Assembly: GCA_050258095.1 (NCBI GenBank)
Contig: JBLMYD010000082.1
Location: forward strand, 1-22,169
Origin: VRUE01 sp050258095
GTDB lineage: Bacteria > Actinomycetota > Thermoleophilia > Solirubrobacterales > 70-9
Direction of reading: 5' to 3'
Length of the DNA stretch: 22,169 nucleotides
Shown: positions 1-6,957 of the stretch, one piece after another
Layout: each line of letters begins with the position of its first letter
Numbering within the stretch: the stretch's first letter is position 1
Made by a program: the position numbers and the translations under genes
Notes under the pieces: generated by a model
Databases searched by the model: none
What the model was told of the DNA's origin: nothing
The model's input: the letters and a program-made list of their open reading frames with translations, nothing else

Positions 1-62
1 GCGCGCGGCCACGCCGGCGAGCGCCGCGCCCGCGATCTTGCCGGCGCGGTGCAGCGGCCGGC

Positions 63-1079
63 TCAGGCCACGACCTCCATGCCCACGAGGTCGTCGCCGC
101 CGGCGGTGCGCGGGTCCTCACGGTCGAGCACGGCCTGCATGGCGGCGATCGCCACCGCGAGCTGCGCGTGGTCGGGTTCGCGCGTGGTGAGCCGCTGCAG
201 CTGCAGGCCGGGCCACATGACCGCGCGCACCCAGGCGCGGCCCCGGTTGCGGCCGGCGAACTTGATGATCTCGAACGAGATGCCGGCGATCAGCGGCACG
301 CCGAGGATGCGCGTGGCCAGCAGCAGGTACCAGGCCGGCAGCCCGATCGGCGCGAACACGAAGATCGCCACGATCATGACCACGAGCAGGAAGCTCGTCC
401 CGCAGCGCGGGTGCAGGCGCGAGTACAGCGCGGCGCGCTCCGGCACGAGCCGGTCACCGGCCTCGTAGCAGGCGATCGTCTTGTGCTCGGCGCCGTGGTA
501 CTCGAAGACGCGGCGCAGGTCGCGCAGCCGGCTGATCACGGCCAGGTAGCCGATGAAGATCCCGGTGCGCAGCAGGCCCTCGATCAGCCAGAAGAGGAAG
601 GGCGAGCCGAGCTGGTCCTTGATCAGGCTCGTCAGGCCGACCGGGACGACGAAGAAGAGGCCGATCGCCAGCGCCAGCGACAGGACGATCGTCAGGCCCC
701 AGACCCAGCCGCCGATCTCCTCCCTCTCGCCGTCCTCGTCCTCCTCGATCTGGGCGTTGGCCGAGATGCCGAGCGCACGGAAGCCGATCTTCAGCGACTC
801 GCCGAGGGCGACGACGCCGCGCAAGACCGGCAGGCGCCAGAGGCGCCGGCGCTGCGCCCACGGCTTGATCGACTCCGAGGCGATCTCGATCTCGCCGTCG
901 GGGCGGCGCACCGCCACGGCCCAGACCGAGATGCCGCGCATCATCACGCCCTCGAGCACCGCCTGGCCGCCGACCGGGGCGTCGCGCTTGGCGACCAGCG
1001 CCCCGTCGGGCATGCGCAGCGGATCGCCCCCGTTGGGGGAAGCGGCAGGGGCCTCGGCAGAGCCCAGCTCCGGGCTCAT
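63..1079 (-). CDS. DUF1385 family multi-pass membrane protein
   Basis: A 338-aa protein of the DUF1385 family, whose biochemical role is not established. The family signature GGQAVLEGVMMRG is at about residues 38-49, and a second conserved block (EYHGAEHKTIACYEAG) lies near residues 193-208. Hydrophobic stretches at about 123-153, 162-184, 229-247 and 249-272 suggest four membrane segments. The start used is the ATG 3 nt after the rpmE stop codon, which implies co-transcription with rpmE. A second in-frame ATG at residue 23 would remove a low-complexity Ala/Pro-rich leader and still keep the signature, so the exact start is open. This rpmE-DUF1385 order is common in high-GC Gram-positives and related phyla (established knowledge). 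Family assignment is firm; function is not. Confidence 0.9.
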   Translation of the reverse strand: MSPELGSAEAPAASPNGGDPLRMPDGALVAKRDAPVGGQAVLEGVMMRGISVWAVAVRRPDGEIEIASESIKPWAQRRRLWRLPVLRGVVALGESLKIGFRALGISANAQIEEDEDGEREEIGGWVWGLTIVLSLALAIGLFFVVPVGLTSLIKDQLGSPFLFWLIEGLLRTGIFIGYLAVISRLRDLRRVFEYHGAEHKTIACYEAGDRLVPERAALYSRLHPRCGTSFLLVVMIVAIFVFAPIGLPAWYLLLATRILGVPLIAGISFEIIKFAGRNRGRAWVRAVMWPGLQLQRLTTREPDHAQLAVAIAAMQAVLDREDPRTAGGDDLVGMEVVA

Positions 1080-1082
1080 GGC

Positions 1083-1298
1083 TTACTTGCTCGCCTTGGC
1101 GTGCTTTGCGGCCCGGCGCTGGAACCGCTCGACCCGGCCACCCGTGTCGACGAGCTTCTGCTTGCCGGTGTAGAACGGGTGGCACTCCGAACATAGCTCG
1201 ACGTGCAGATCGGCCTGCGTCGAGCGCGTGTAGAACTGGTTTCCGCACGAGCAGTGCACGTTGGCGAGGACGTACTCGGGGTGGATTCCGGCCTTCAT
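1083..1298 (-). CDS. rpmE: 50S ribosomal protein L31, zinc-binding form
   Basis: A 71-aa protein matching bacterial ribosomal protein L31 over its whole length, a component of the large subunit near the central protuberance. It starts with the typical MKAGIHPEY and has four cysteines, C16, C18, C36 and C39 (CSC and CSEC pairs), which in the C+ form of L31 bind one zinc ion. The family block HPFYTGKQKLVDTGGRVERF is complete, and the C-terminus is a basic tail. An AAGGA Shine-Dalgarno-like run lies just upstream of the ATG with unusually short spacing; the start is fixed by homology. The gene is divergent from the diguanylate cyclase gene, with only a few tens of bases between them. Confidence 0.97.
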   Translation of the reverse strand: MKAGIHPEYVLANVHCSCGNQFYTRSTQADLHVELCSECHPFYTGKQKLVDTGGRVERFQRRAAKHAKASK

Positions 1299-1326
1299 CG
1301 TCCTTCAGTCTAGATGACGCGCGCAA

Positions 1327-2880
1327 TTGGCCGTTTCAGGCTATTGGGGCCCGCGGTACGCGCCGATACCTGTGGCGGTGGAAACGCCGCGATCGACAGC
1401 ACGCCGGGGACCAGGGCTCCTCGGGCTGATCCTGGGCGCCGTCATCTTCGGCGGCACGGCGCTGGTCGTCCTCTGCGACTGGTTCGGCGTCGGCAGCCGG
1501 GGCTTCGCTGACTTCGCGGGCAGCGTCGTCTACGACTCGGTGGTGCTCGCCGCGGGCCTGGCCTGCCTCCTCCGGGCCCGTGCGGTGCCTCGCGAGCGCG
1601 CCGCCTGGACGCTGGTCGGGATCGCGGTCCTCTTCTGGGGCGCCGGCGAGGTCTACTGGGCCCTGTACATCGAAAACAACAGCGCCCCGCCGTACCCCTC
1701 CCCCGCGGACGCCCTCTACCTCGCCTTCTACCCGCTTACCTGCGCCGGGCTGGTCGCGCTGGTCAGGGTGCACGCACACCGGCTCGACTGGCGGCGCTGG
1801 ACGGACGCGGCGATCGCGGCGCTGGGCACGGCGGCGCTGGGCACGGCCTTCGTCTTCGACTTCGTCGCCGACCACACCTCCGGCAGCGGCATCCAGGTCG
1901 CCACGACCCTGAGCTACCCGCTCGGCGACATCGCGATCTTCTCGGCGATCGTCGGCGTGATCGCGCTCAGCGGCTGGCGGCCGGGCCGCACCTGGACGCT
2001 GCTGTTCGCCGGCCTCACGGCGCAGGTCGTGGCCGACATCGCCTACACGCTGCAGTCGACCGACGGCATCGCTCCGGAAGGCGCCTGGATCGACCCGATC
2101 TACCTGATCTCGGCCGCCTTCCTCGGCGCGGTGCTCTGGCTGCCGAGAGCGGCTGAGATCGGCCAGTCCGGCCGCGACGAGAGCTGGCGCGAGCTGATCG
2201 TCCCCGCCCTCTTCTCCGCCGTGATGATCGGCCTCTTCGCGATGCGGTATTTCAGCGCCGGCAGCGCCCTCTCGACCGCGCTCTGGGGACTGACGATGGT
2301 CGCCGTCGTCGTCCGCCTCGCCCTCAGCGTGCACGAGAATCGCTCGCTGCTCGAGCAGGTGCGGACCGACCCGCTCACCGGCCTCGGCAACAGGGGCGGG
2401 ATGCAGGTCGACCTCGATGCCGCCTGCGCGCAGGGCGGCGGCGAGAGCGCCCCGGTCACGCTGCTCCTCTTCGACCTCAACGGCTTCAAGCGCTACAACG
2501 ACAGCTTCGGCCACCCCGCCGGCGACGAGCTGCTGCTGGTCCTCGGCGAGGCCCTGCAGCGCGCCGCCGGATCGGCCGGGACCGCCTACCGGATCGGCGG
2601 CGACGAGTTCTGCCTGCTGACGCACGCGTCGGGCGGCAGCCTGGAGGCGCTGACGCGCCGGGCCGCGCAGGCGCTGACCACCGTCGCGCGCGGGGTCCCG
2701 ATCGGCGCCTCGTGGGGCGCCGCCACCATCCCGGCGGAGGCGTCGACGCCGAAGGAGGCGCTGCAGCTGGCCGACGTGCGCATGTACGCGCAGAAGGAGT
2801 CGCGCCGCCTCGCGGCCACGCTCCCCCGCGAGCAGGCCGCTAAGGTCACCGCGTGGCCCCAGGCGACACAGGGCACGTAG
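1327..2880 (+). CDS. Membrane-anchored diguanylate cyclase (GGDEF)
   Basis: A 517-aa protein predicted to make the second messenger c-di-GMP from two GTP. The N-terminal half holds about ten hydrophobic segments (roughly residues 31-50, 66-83, 94-114, 127-147, 160-180, 194-215, 222-242, 256-273, 290-308, 312-333), so it is an integral-membrane sensor of unrecognised type. The GGDEF domain follows: DPLTGLGNR at 348-356 and an intact GGDEF active-site motif at 424-428. The RxxD inhibitory site normally found five residues before GGDEF is absent, so product feedback at that site is not expected. No EAL domain is present. The longest frame starts at a TTG; GTG codons at 1372 and 1378 are equally plausible starts and none has a clear Shine-Dalgarno. 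The 3' end overlaps the next gene by 28 nt. Confidence 0.9.
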   Translation: MAVSGYWGPRYAPIPVAVETPRSTARRGPGLLGLILGAVIFGGTALVVLCDWFGVGSRGFADFAGSVVYDSVVLAAGLACLLRARAVPRERAAWTLVGIAVLFWGAGEVYWALYIENNSAPPYPSPADALYLAFYPLTCAGLVALVRVHAHRLDWRRWTDAAIAALGTAALGTAFVFDFVADHTSGSGIQVATTLSYPLGDIAIFSAIVGVIALSGWRPGRTWTLLFAGLTAQVVADIAYTLQSTDGIAPEGAWIDPIYLISAAFLGAVLWLPRAAEIGQSGRDESWRELIVPALFSAVMIGLFAMRYFSAGSALSTALWGLTMVAVVVRLALSVHENRSLLEQVRTDPLTGLGNRGGMQVDLDAACAQGGGESAPVTLLLFDLNGFKRYNDSFGHPAGDELLLVLGEALQRAAGSAGTAYRIGGDEFCLLTHASGGSLEALTRRAAQALTTVARGVPIGASWGAATIPAEASTPKEALQLADVRMYAQKESRRLAATLPREQAAKVTAWPQATQGT

Positions 2881-3704
2881 GCAAGCAGCTCGACCTCCCC
2901 GCCGGCACGGTCCGCTATCGCGAGGCCGGCGCGGGCAAGCCGATCGTCTTCGTCCACGGCTACCTGGTCGATGGCCGGCTCTGGGACGGCGTCGTCGACG
3001 GCCTCGCCGACCGCTTCCGCTGCATCGCCCCCGACTGGCCGATCGGCGCCCAGCGGATCGCGATGAAGCCCGGCGCCGACCTCACTCCCTACGGCGTCGC
3101 CGCGATCGTCGCCTCCTTCCTCGACGCGCTCGCGCTCGAGGACGTGACGATCGTCGGCAACGACTCGGGCGGGGCAATGTCCCAGATCCTCGTCACCCGC
3201 CACCCGCAGCGAATCGGCCGCCTCGTCCTGACCAACTGCGACACGCACGAGAACTTCCCGCCCGGCGTCTTCAAGGCGCTGCCGCCGATCGCCAAGCTGC
3301 CCGGCGGGATGACCGCCATCTCGGCGCCCTTCCGGATCGGCGCCATCGCCCGCGCCGCCTTCAAGCCCTTCGCCAAGACCCGGATCCCGCCCGAGCTGAT
3401 CGCCTCCTGGATGGACCCAGGGCTTCACGATCCGGCTGTAAAGCACGACGCGAAGAAGGTCACCGCCGGGATGAACAAGCGCTACACGCTCGAGGCCGCG
3501 GAGAAGCTGCGCGGCTCGGAGCTGCCCCTGCTGCTTGCCTGGGCGCCAGGCGACCGCTTCTTCCCGATCTCCTACGCCGAGCGCCTCGCCGCCGCGATGC
3601 CCAACGCTCGCATCGTCCAGATCCCCGGCGCGAAGACGTTCGTCCCGCTCGACCAGCCCGGGCGGCTGGCCGAGGAGATCGCGACGTTCGTCCAGGCCGG
3701 CTGA
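2853..3704 (+). CDS. Alpha/beta-fold hydrolase with Asp nucleophile elbow
   Basis: A 283-aa alpha/beta hydrolase. The oxyanion-hole region is VFVHGY (H35-G36). The nucleophile elbow reads G102-N-D104-S-G106-G, so the residue at the nucleophile position is Asp, as in haloalkane dehalogenases and epoxide hydrolases, rather than Ser. A likely acid residue is D234 (PGDRFFP). Where the catalytic His is normally found, the sequence is GAKTFVPLDQP (residues 259-269), with Lys-Thr and no His, so hydrolytic activity is uncertain. The GTG start is supported by an AAGG run about seven bases upstream inside the end of the cyclase gene; the 28-nt overlap suggests translational coupling. A terminator follows within a few bases of the stop. 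Substrate unknown; it may be a dehalogenase-like or non-catalytic member. Confidence 0.85.
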   Translation: MAPGDTGHVGKQLDLPAGTVRYREAGAGKPIVFVHGYLVDGRLWDGVVDGLADRFRCIAPDWPIGAQRIAMKPGADLTPYGVAAIVASFLDALALEDVTIVGNDSGGAMSQILVTRHPQRIGRLVLTNCDTHENFPPGVFKALPPIAKLPGGMTAISAPFRIGAIARAAFKPFAKTRIPPELIASWMDPGLHDPAVKHDAKKVTAGMNKRYTLEAAEKLRGSELPLLLAWAPGDRFFPISYAERLAAAMPNARIVQIPGAKTFVPLDQPGRLAEEIATFVQAG

Positions 3705-3707
3705 CAA

Positions 3708-3734
3708 AGAACCCGCATTCTGCGGGCTCTTTTC
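3708..3734 (+). terminator. Intrinsic terminator after the cyclase-hydrolase pair
   Basis: An inverted repeat AGAACCCGCA / TGCGGGCTCT (one mismatch) with a 3-nt TTC loop is followed directly by a short T run. It begins four bases after the hydrolase stop codon, so it is well placed to end the two-gene plus-strand transcript. Confidence 0.8.
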
Positions 3735-3806
3735 GCTAGTTGCGGGTTTTTCGTCCGATCGGCGGGTGAATATTCCGCAACGCCCCCTACAGGACGGAGA
3801 GCCACA

Positions 3807-4013
3807 GTGGCCAAGGAAATCTTCGACCAGGAACGGCCCCGGAGCACGATGGCGCGGCGCCTCGACGAGGCGTTCGCCGGCTGCGAGGACTGGACCCTGG
3901 CGCCGCCTTCTCAGCGGCGCAGGGACACACTCTTCAGCTCGCGCCTCTCGAGCTCGGTGAGGATCAGCGGCAGCGCCGCTGCGGTCCGCACCCAGGAGCC
4001 GCGGGCGCTGTAG
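3807..4013 (+). pseudogene. Orphan 5' end of a small plus-strand gene, possibly truncated
   Basis: A GTG-initiated frame of 68 codons preceded by a GGAG run about eight bases upstream. Its first ~35 codons look genuinely coding: nearly every third position is G or C and the composition is protein-like (MAKEIFDQERPRS, then DEAFAGCEDWTL). From about 3911 it runs antisense into the 3' end of the well-supported deacetylase gene, where it becomes a Ser/Arg-rich shadow translation. It is either the remaining front end of a gene broken by rearrangement or a chance frame. No recognisable family. Confidence 0.3.
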
Positions 4014-4609
4014 TAGTCGGCATCGTGCAGGAGGACGACGTCGCCGGCCTCGATGCCGGCGGTTGAGCGACGGGCGATCGACTCGGCCGTGGCGCGGCGA
4101 GCCCAGTCGCGGCCCCAGCGCGACCAGAGCACCGGGCGCCAGCCGCGCCGGCGCACGGCGCGCAGGGTCGCGGCGCTGAAGATGCCGTAGGGCGGCCTGT
4201 AGCCGGCGATCGCCTGTCCCGTGGCGTCCTCGATCGCCGCCCGTCCCCGTTCCGCGTCGGCGAGGAACTCCGCCACGGTCAGGCGCAGCAGGTTGCGGTG
4301 CCGGTGGCAGTGCAGCTCGACCCGGTGGCCGGCGGCGACGATCTCGGCGGCGAGCGCCGGGCGCCTCTCCACCTGCTCGCCGGCGAGGAAGAAGGTCGCC
4401 GTCGCGCCCGCCTCGCGCAGCGCCTCCAGCACCGCCGGCGTGCCCTGCGGATGCGGGCCGTCGTCGAAGGTGAGGGCGACCCCGTCGCAGCCCTCCTGGC
4501 GCAGCTGGACGCCGAGCGCACCGGCGAGCCCGGGCATCACCGGCGCCAGGGCCGGGCCGGCGTGGAAGACGGCCGCAGCGCTCGCGCCGGCGCCGAGCAG
4601 GCGAATCAA
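3911..4609 (-). CDS. NodB-type polysaccharide deacetylase
   Basis: A 232-aa carbohydrate esterase family 4 (NodB) protein expected to remove N-acetyl (or O-acetyl) groups from a glycan outside the membrane. All core motifs are present: TFDDGP with D49-D50; HCHRH with H100 and H104 as metal ligands; RPPYG at 138-142; and LLHDAD with H195. The first ~34 residues are hydrophobic and Ala/Gly-rich, fitting a signal anchor or signal peptide. The frame continues upstream of this start, but that part is a shadow of the preceding gene. The TTG start overlaps the preceding stop as TTGA, implying translational coupling. It is the last gene of a three-gene glycan cassette with the epimerase-glycosyltransferase fusion and the DegT aminotransferase. 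The exact glycan is unknown. Confidence 0.88.
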   Translation of the reverse strand: MIRLLGAGASAAAVFHAGPALAPVMPGLAGALGVQLRQEGCDGVALTFDDGPHPQGTPAVLEALREAGATATFFLAGEQVERRPALAAEIVAAGHRVELHCHRHRNLLRLTVAEFLADAERGRAAIEDATGQAIAGYRPPYGIFSAATLRAVRRRGWRPVLWSRWGRDWARRATAESIARRSTAGIEAGDVVLLHDADYYSARGSWVRTAAALPLILTELERRELKSVSLRR

Positions 4610-6957
4610 TTGCCGTGGGCGGCGGCGCGATGCGCGTGCCGCGTCGCGGCGCGGGCGCGATGGCTTCGCCGCACGCCGGGCGTGCTTTCGTCGGGGTCCC
4701 TGCCGAAGTGGATGCGTCCCTCCAGCGGCTTGGCCGCCTTCGAGACCAGATGGGCGGGAGTGTCCCAGTCGCCCGCAAGGCTGAGGGTGACGATCAGCGC
4801 GATCGCCGCGACGGTGGCGCTGACGGCTGCCGTCGCCCTGCCGACCCGCAGGCGCCAGACCGGCTGGGGCTTGACGCGCGGGCGCACCGCCAACGCGCGC
4901 GAGGCGATCGAGGGGAGCGAGGCGAAAGAGGAGTCCGGCGCGCGCCGTTCGCGGGTCAGGTGACGGAGGACGGACTCGAGCTCGTGCGGGGAGCGCGCGA
5001 CCTCGGCTAGGCCGAAGCGCTCGAAGGCGGCGTTGTTGGCCCGCAGGTGACCGGCCGAGAAGCCGAAGGAAACGACCGGGCAGCCGCGGATGTGGGCCTC
5101 GAGCACGGTCAGGCCGGCGGTCGAGTGGACCATCGCGTCGGAGGCGGCCATCCAGTCGCTCATCTGGTCGGTGAAGCCGAGGATTCGCACCCGCTCGTTG
5201 CCGCCGTAGCGCTGTTCCAGCTTCTCCCTCGCCACCTCGTTGCGACCGGTGATGCAGGCGACCGTGGTGTCGTCGGCGGCGAGCGCCGCCTCGATCGCGC
5301 CCTCGAGGTCGCCGATTCCCCAGCCCCCGCCCGAGACGAGAACGAGGCGGGCGTGCACGTCCAGGCCCAGCGCTTCCCGCGCCGCGCCGCGGGTCCGCGG
5401 CATCAGGAAGTCGCGCGAGATCGGCGGGCGCGTCCACTCGACGCTGCCCGGTCCGGCCAGGCGCTCGACTTCCTCGATCGACTCCGGGTGGGTGACGAAG
5501 TGCATGTCGACGCCCGGGTGGGCCCAGTAGCGCAGGCCGGCGAGATCGGTGATCGCGGACTGCACCGGGGTCAGCAGGCGACGGTTTTCGCGCAGCATGC
5601 CGAGCACTGCGGTGACGCCGGGGTAGGTCGAGATCACTACGTCCGGTTCGTGCTTCTCGATCAGCCTCAGCAGGCCGTGGGCGCCGAGGGCGTAGTTGAG
5701 GTGGTGCGCCAGCCAGCGCGTCGGCGCGAGCTTGGTGATCAGCAGGTACTGGATGTCGAAGAGCCAGGGCATCCAGCGGAAGGTGACCTTCGACCCGCCG
5801 CGGACCACCGCCGTGAGGATGCGGCCCATCGCTTTCAGGCCGTCGGCGATCTCGACCTCGGCGCCGGGGACCTCCTCTTCGATCTCGGCCTTGATCATCC
5901 GCGCCGGCAGGTCATGGCCCTCGCCGATGTCGGCGGTGAGGACGAGCGCGCGCGGGGCATGGTCCTCGCGGCCGGCCGCGCCGGCCAGCAGCGCCCCGGC
6001 CGCGTGTTCGTTGCCGTTCAGCGTCGGTTTCTTGCCCGGGACGGGGTCCGGCGCCCGCGTGCTGCCGCGCACCCACTCGACGTACTTGCGCACGCCCTCG
6101 CGGAAGCTCGTCTCGGCCTTCCAGCCGATCTCGGCGAGCGCCCGCTCGTTGGAGATCGTCTTGCCCGGGAAGTCGCCGGGGCGCGGCGGCGTGTGGACGA
6201 TCTCGCAGCCGCCGGTCATCTCCTGCACCGTCTCGGCGATCTCGAGGATCGTCACCACCTCGTCGCCGGAGAGGTTGTAGGTGCGGCCCGCCGCCTCGGG
6301 GGCGAGCGCCGCGACGATGCCGGCCGCCAGGTCCTCGACGTAGATGAAGCTGCGGCACTGGCTGCCGTCGCCGGCGATCGTCAGCGCCTTGCCTTCGAGG
6401 GCGAGGTCGGTGAACTTGGCGACCACGCCCGCGGCCCGCGCCCGCGGCCCGTAGGGGATGCCGAAGCGCAGCACCGTCGACTCGAGCTCGAAGAGCTCGG
6501 CGTAGCCGGCGCAGTAGGTCTCGCCGGCCAGCTTGGTCGCCGTGTAGAGGTGGCGCGGCGCCGGGATCGGCGTCTCCTCGTCGACCTCCTGCTCGGCGCA
6601 GTCGCTGTAGACCCAGGTCGTCGAGCCGTAGACGACGCGGCCGACCTTCGTCCGGCAGGCGGCCTCGAGCACGTTGAGGGTGCCGCGCGTGTTGACCTCC
6701 TCGGCGAGCACCGGGTCGGCGTGGACGTGGGCGACGTCGGCGACGGCGGCGAGGTGGATCACGGCGTCGCAGTCGCGCATCGCCAGGTCGAGGTTGGCGG
6801 GATCGGTGATGCTGCCCGTGAAGGTCTCGACTTCGAGCGGCGTGTGGTAGGGCGAGGCGCTGAGGTCGAAGATCCGCGGCGTGATGCCGCGCTCGATCAG
6901 CCGATCGACGACGTGAGAGCCGATGAAGCCGCCGCCGCCCGTCACCAGAACTCTCAT
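4606..6957 (-). CDS. Fusion of NAD-dependent sugar epimerase/dehydratase and MGDG-synthase-like glycosyltransferase
   Basis: A single uninterrupted 783-aa frame with two enzymes. Residues 1 to ~300 form an extended short-chain dehydrogenase/epimerase acting on a nucleotide sugar: NAD-binding G7-x-x-G10-x-x-G13 and the catalytic pair Y138/K142 (YTATK). Residues ~335-670 form a GT28/MGDG-synthase-like glycosyltransferase, beginning at a conserved-type block ALVLTADIGEGHD, with VSGGGWGIGD near 542-550 and the donor-binding stretch HSTAGLTVLEA at 611-621. A membrane helix lies at ~708-728, followed by a ~55-residue basic tail. No ATG, GTG or TTG was found at the domain junction that would start the transferase alone, so the fusion appears real. 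The ATG overlaps the aminotransferase stop (TGATG); the stop overlaps the deacetylase start. Likely role: making and transferring a modified sugar to a lipid or cell-wall acceptor. Confidence 0.88.
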   Translation of the reverse strand: MRVLVTGGGGFIGSHVVDRLIERGITPRIFDLSASPYHTPLEVETFTGSITDPANLDLAMRDCDAVIHLAAVADVAHVHADPVLAEEVNTRGTLNVLEAACRTKVGRVVYGSTTWVYSDCAEQEVDEETPIPAPRHLYTATKLAGETYCAGYAELFELESTVLRFGIPYGPRARAAGVVAKFTDLALEGKALTIAGDGSQCRSFIYVEDLAAGIVAALAPEAAGRTYNLSGDEVVTILEIAETVQEMTGGCEIVHTPPRPGDFPGKTISNERALAEIGWKAETSFREGVRKYVEWVRGSTRAPDPVPGKKPTLNGNEHAAGALLAGAAGREDHAPRALVLTADIGEGHDLPARMIKAEIEEEVPGAEVEIADGLKAMGRILTAVVRGGSKVTFRWMPWLFDIQYLLITKLAPTRWLAHHLNYALGAHGLLRLIEKHEPDVVISTYPGVTAVLGMLRENRRLLTPVQSAITDLAGLRYWAHPGVDMHFVTHPESIEEVERLAGPGSVEWTRPPISRDFLMPRTRGAAREALGLDVHARLVLVSGGGWGIGDLEGAIEAALAADDTTVACITGRNEVAREKLEQRYGGNERVRILGFTDQMSDWMAASDAMVHSTAGLTVLEAHIRGCPVVSFGFSAGHLRANNAAFERFGLAEVARSPHELESVLRHLTRERRAPDSSFASLPSIASRALAVRPRVKPQPVWRLRVGRATAAVSATVAAIALIVTLSLAGDWDTPAHLVSKAAKPLEGRIHFGRDPDESTPGVRRSHRARAATRHAHRAAAHGN

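Noticed and set aside
1..62. Open minus-strand frame at the window edge after DUF1385
   Set aside because: About 20 codons of Ala/Gly/Arg-rich sequence without a visible start; too short to call a gene.
168..1196. Long plus-strand frame antisense to the DUF1385 and rpmE genes
   Set aside because: Asp/Arg/Gln/Ala-rich translation without family signal; a mirror of two well-supported minus-strand genes in GC-rich DNA.
4610..5437. N-terminal extension of the deacetylase frame
   Set aside because: Arg/Pro-rich shadow of the glycosyltransferase; the TTG overlapping the upstream stop gives a normal NodB protein.
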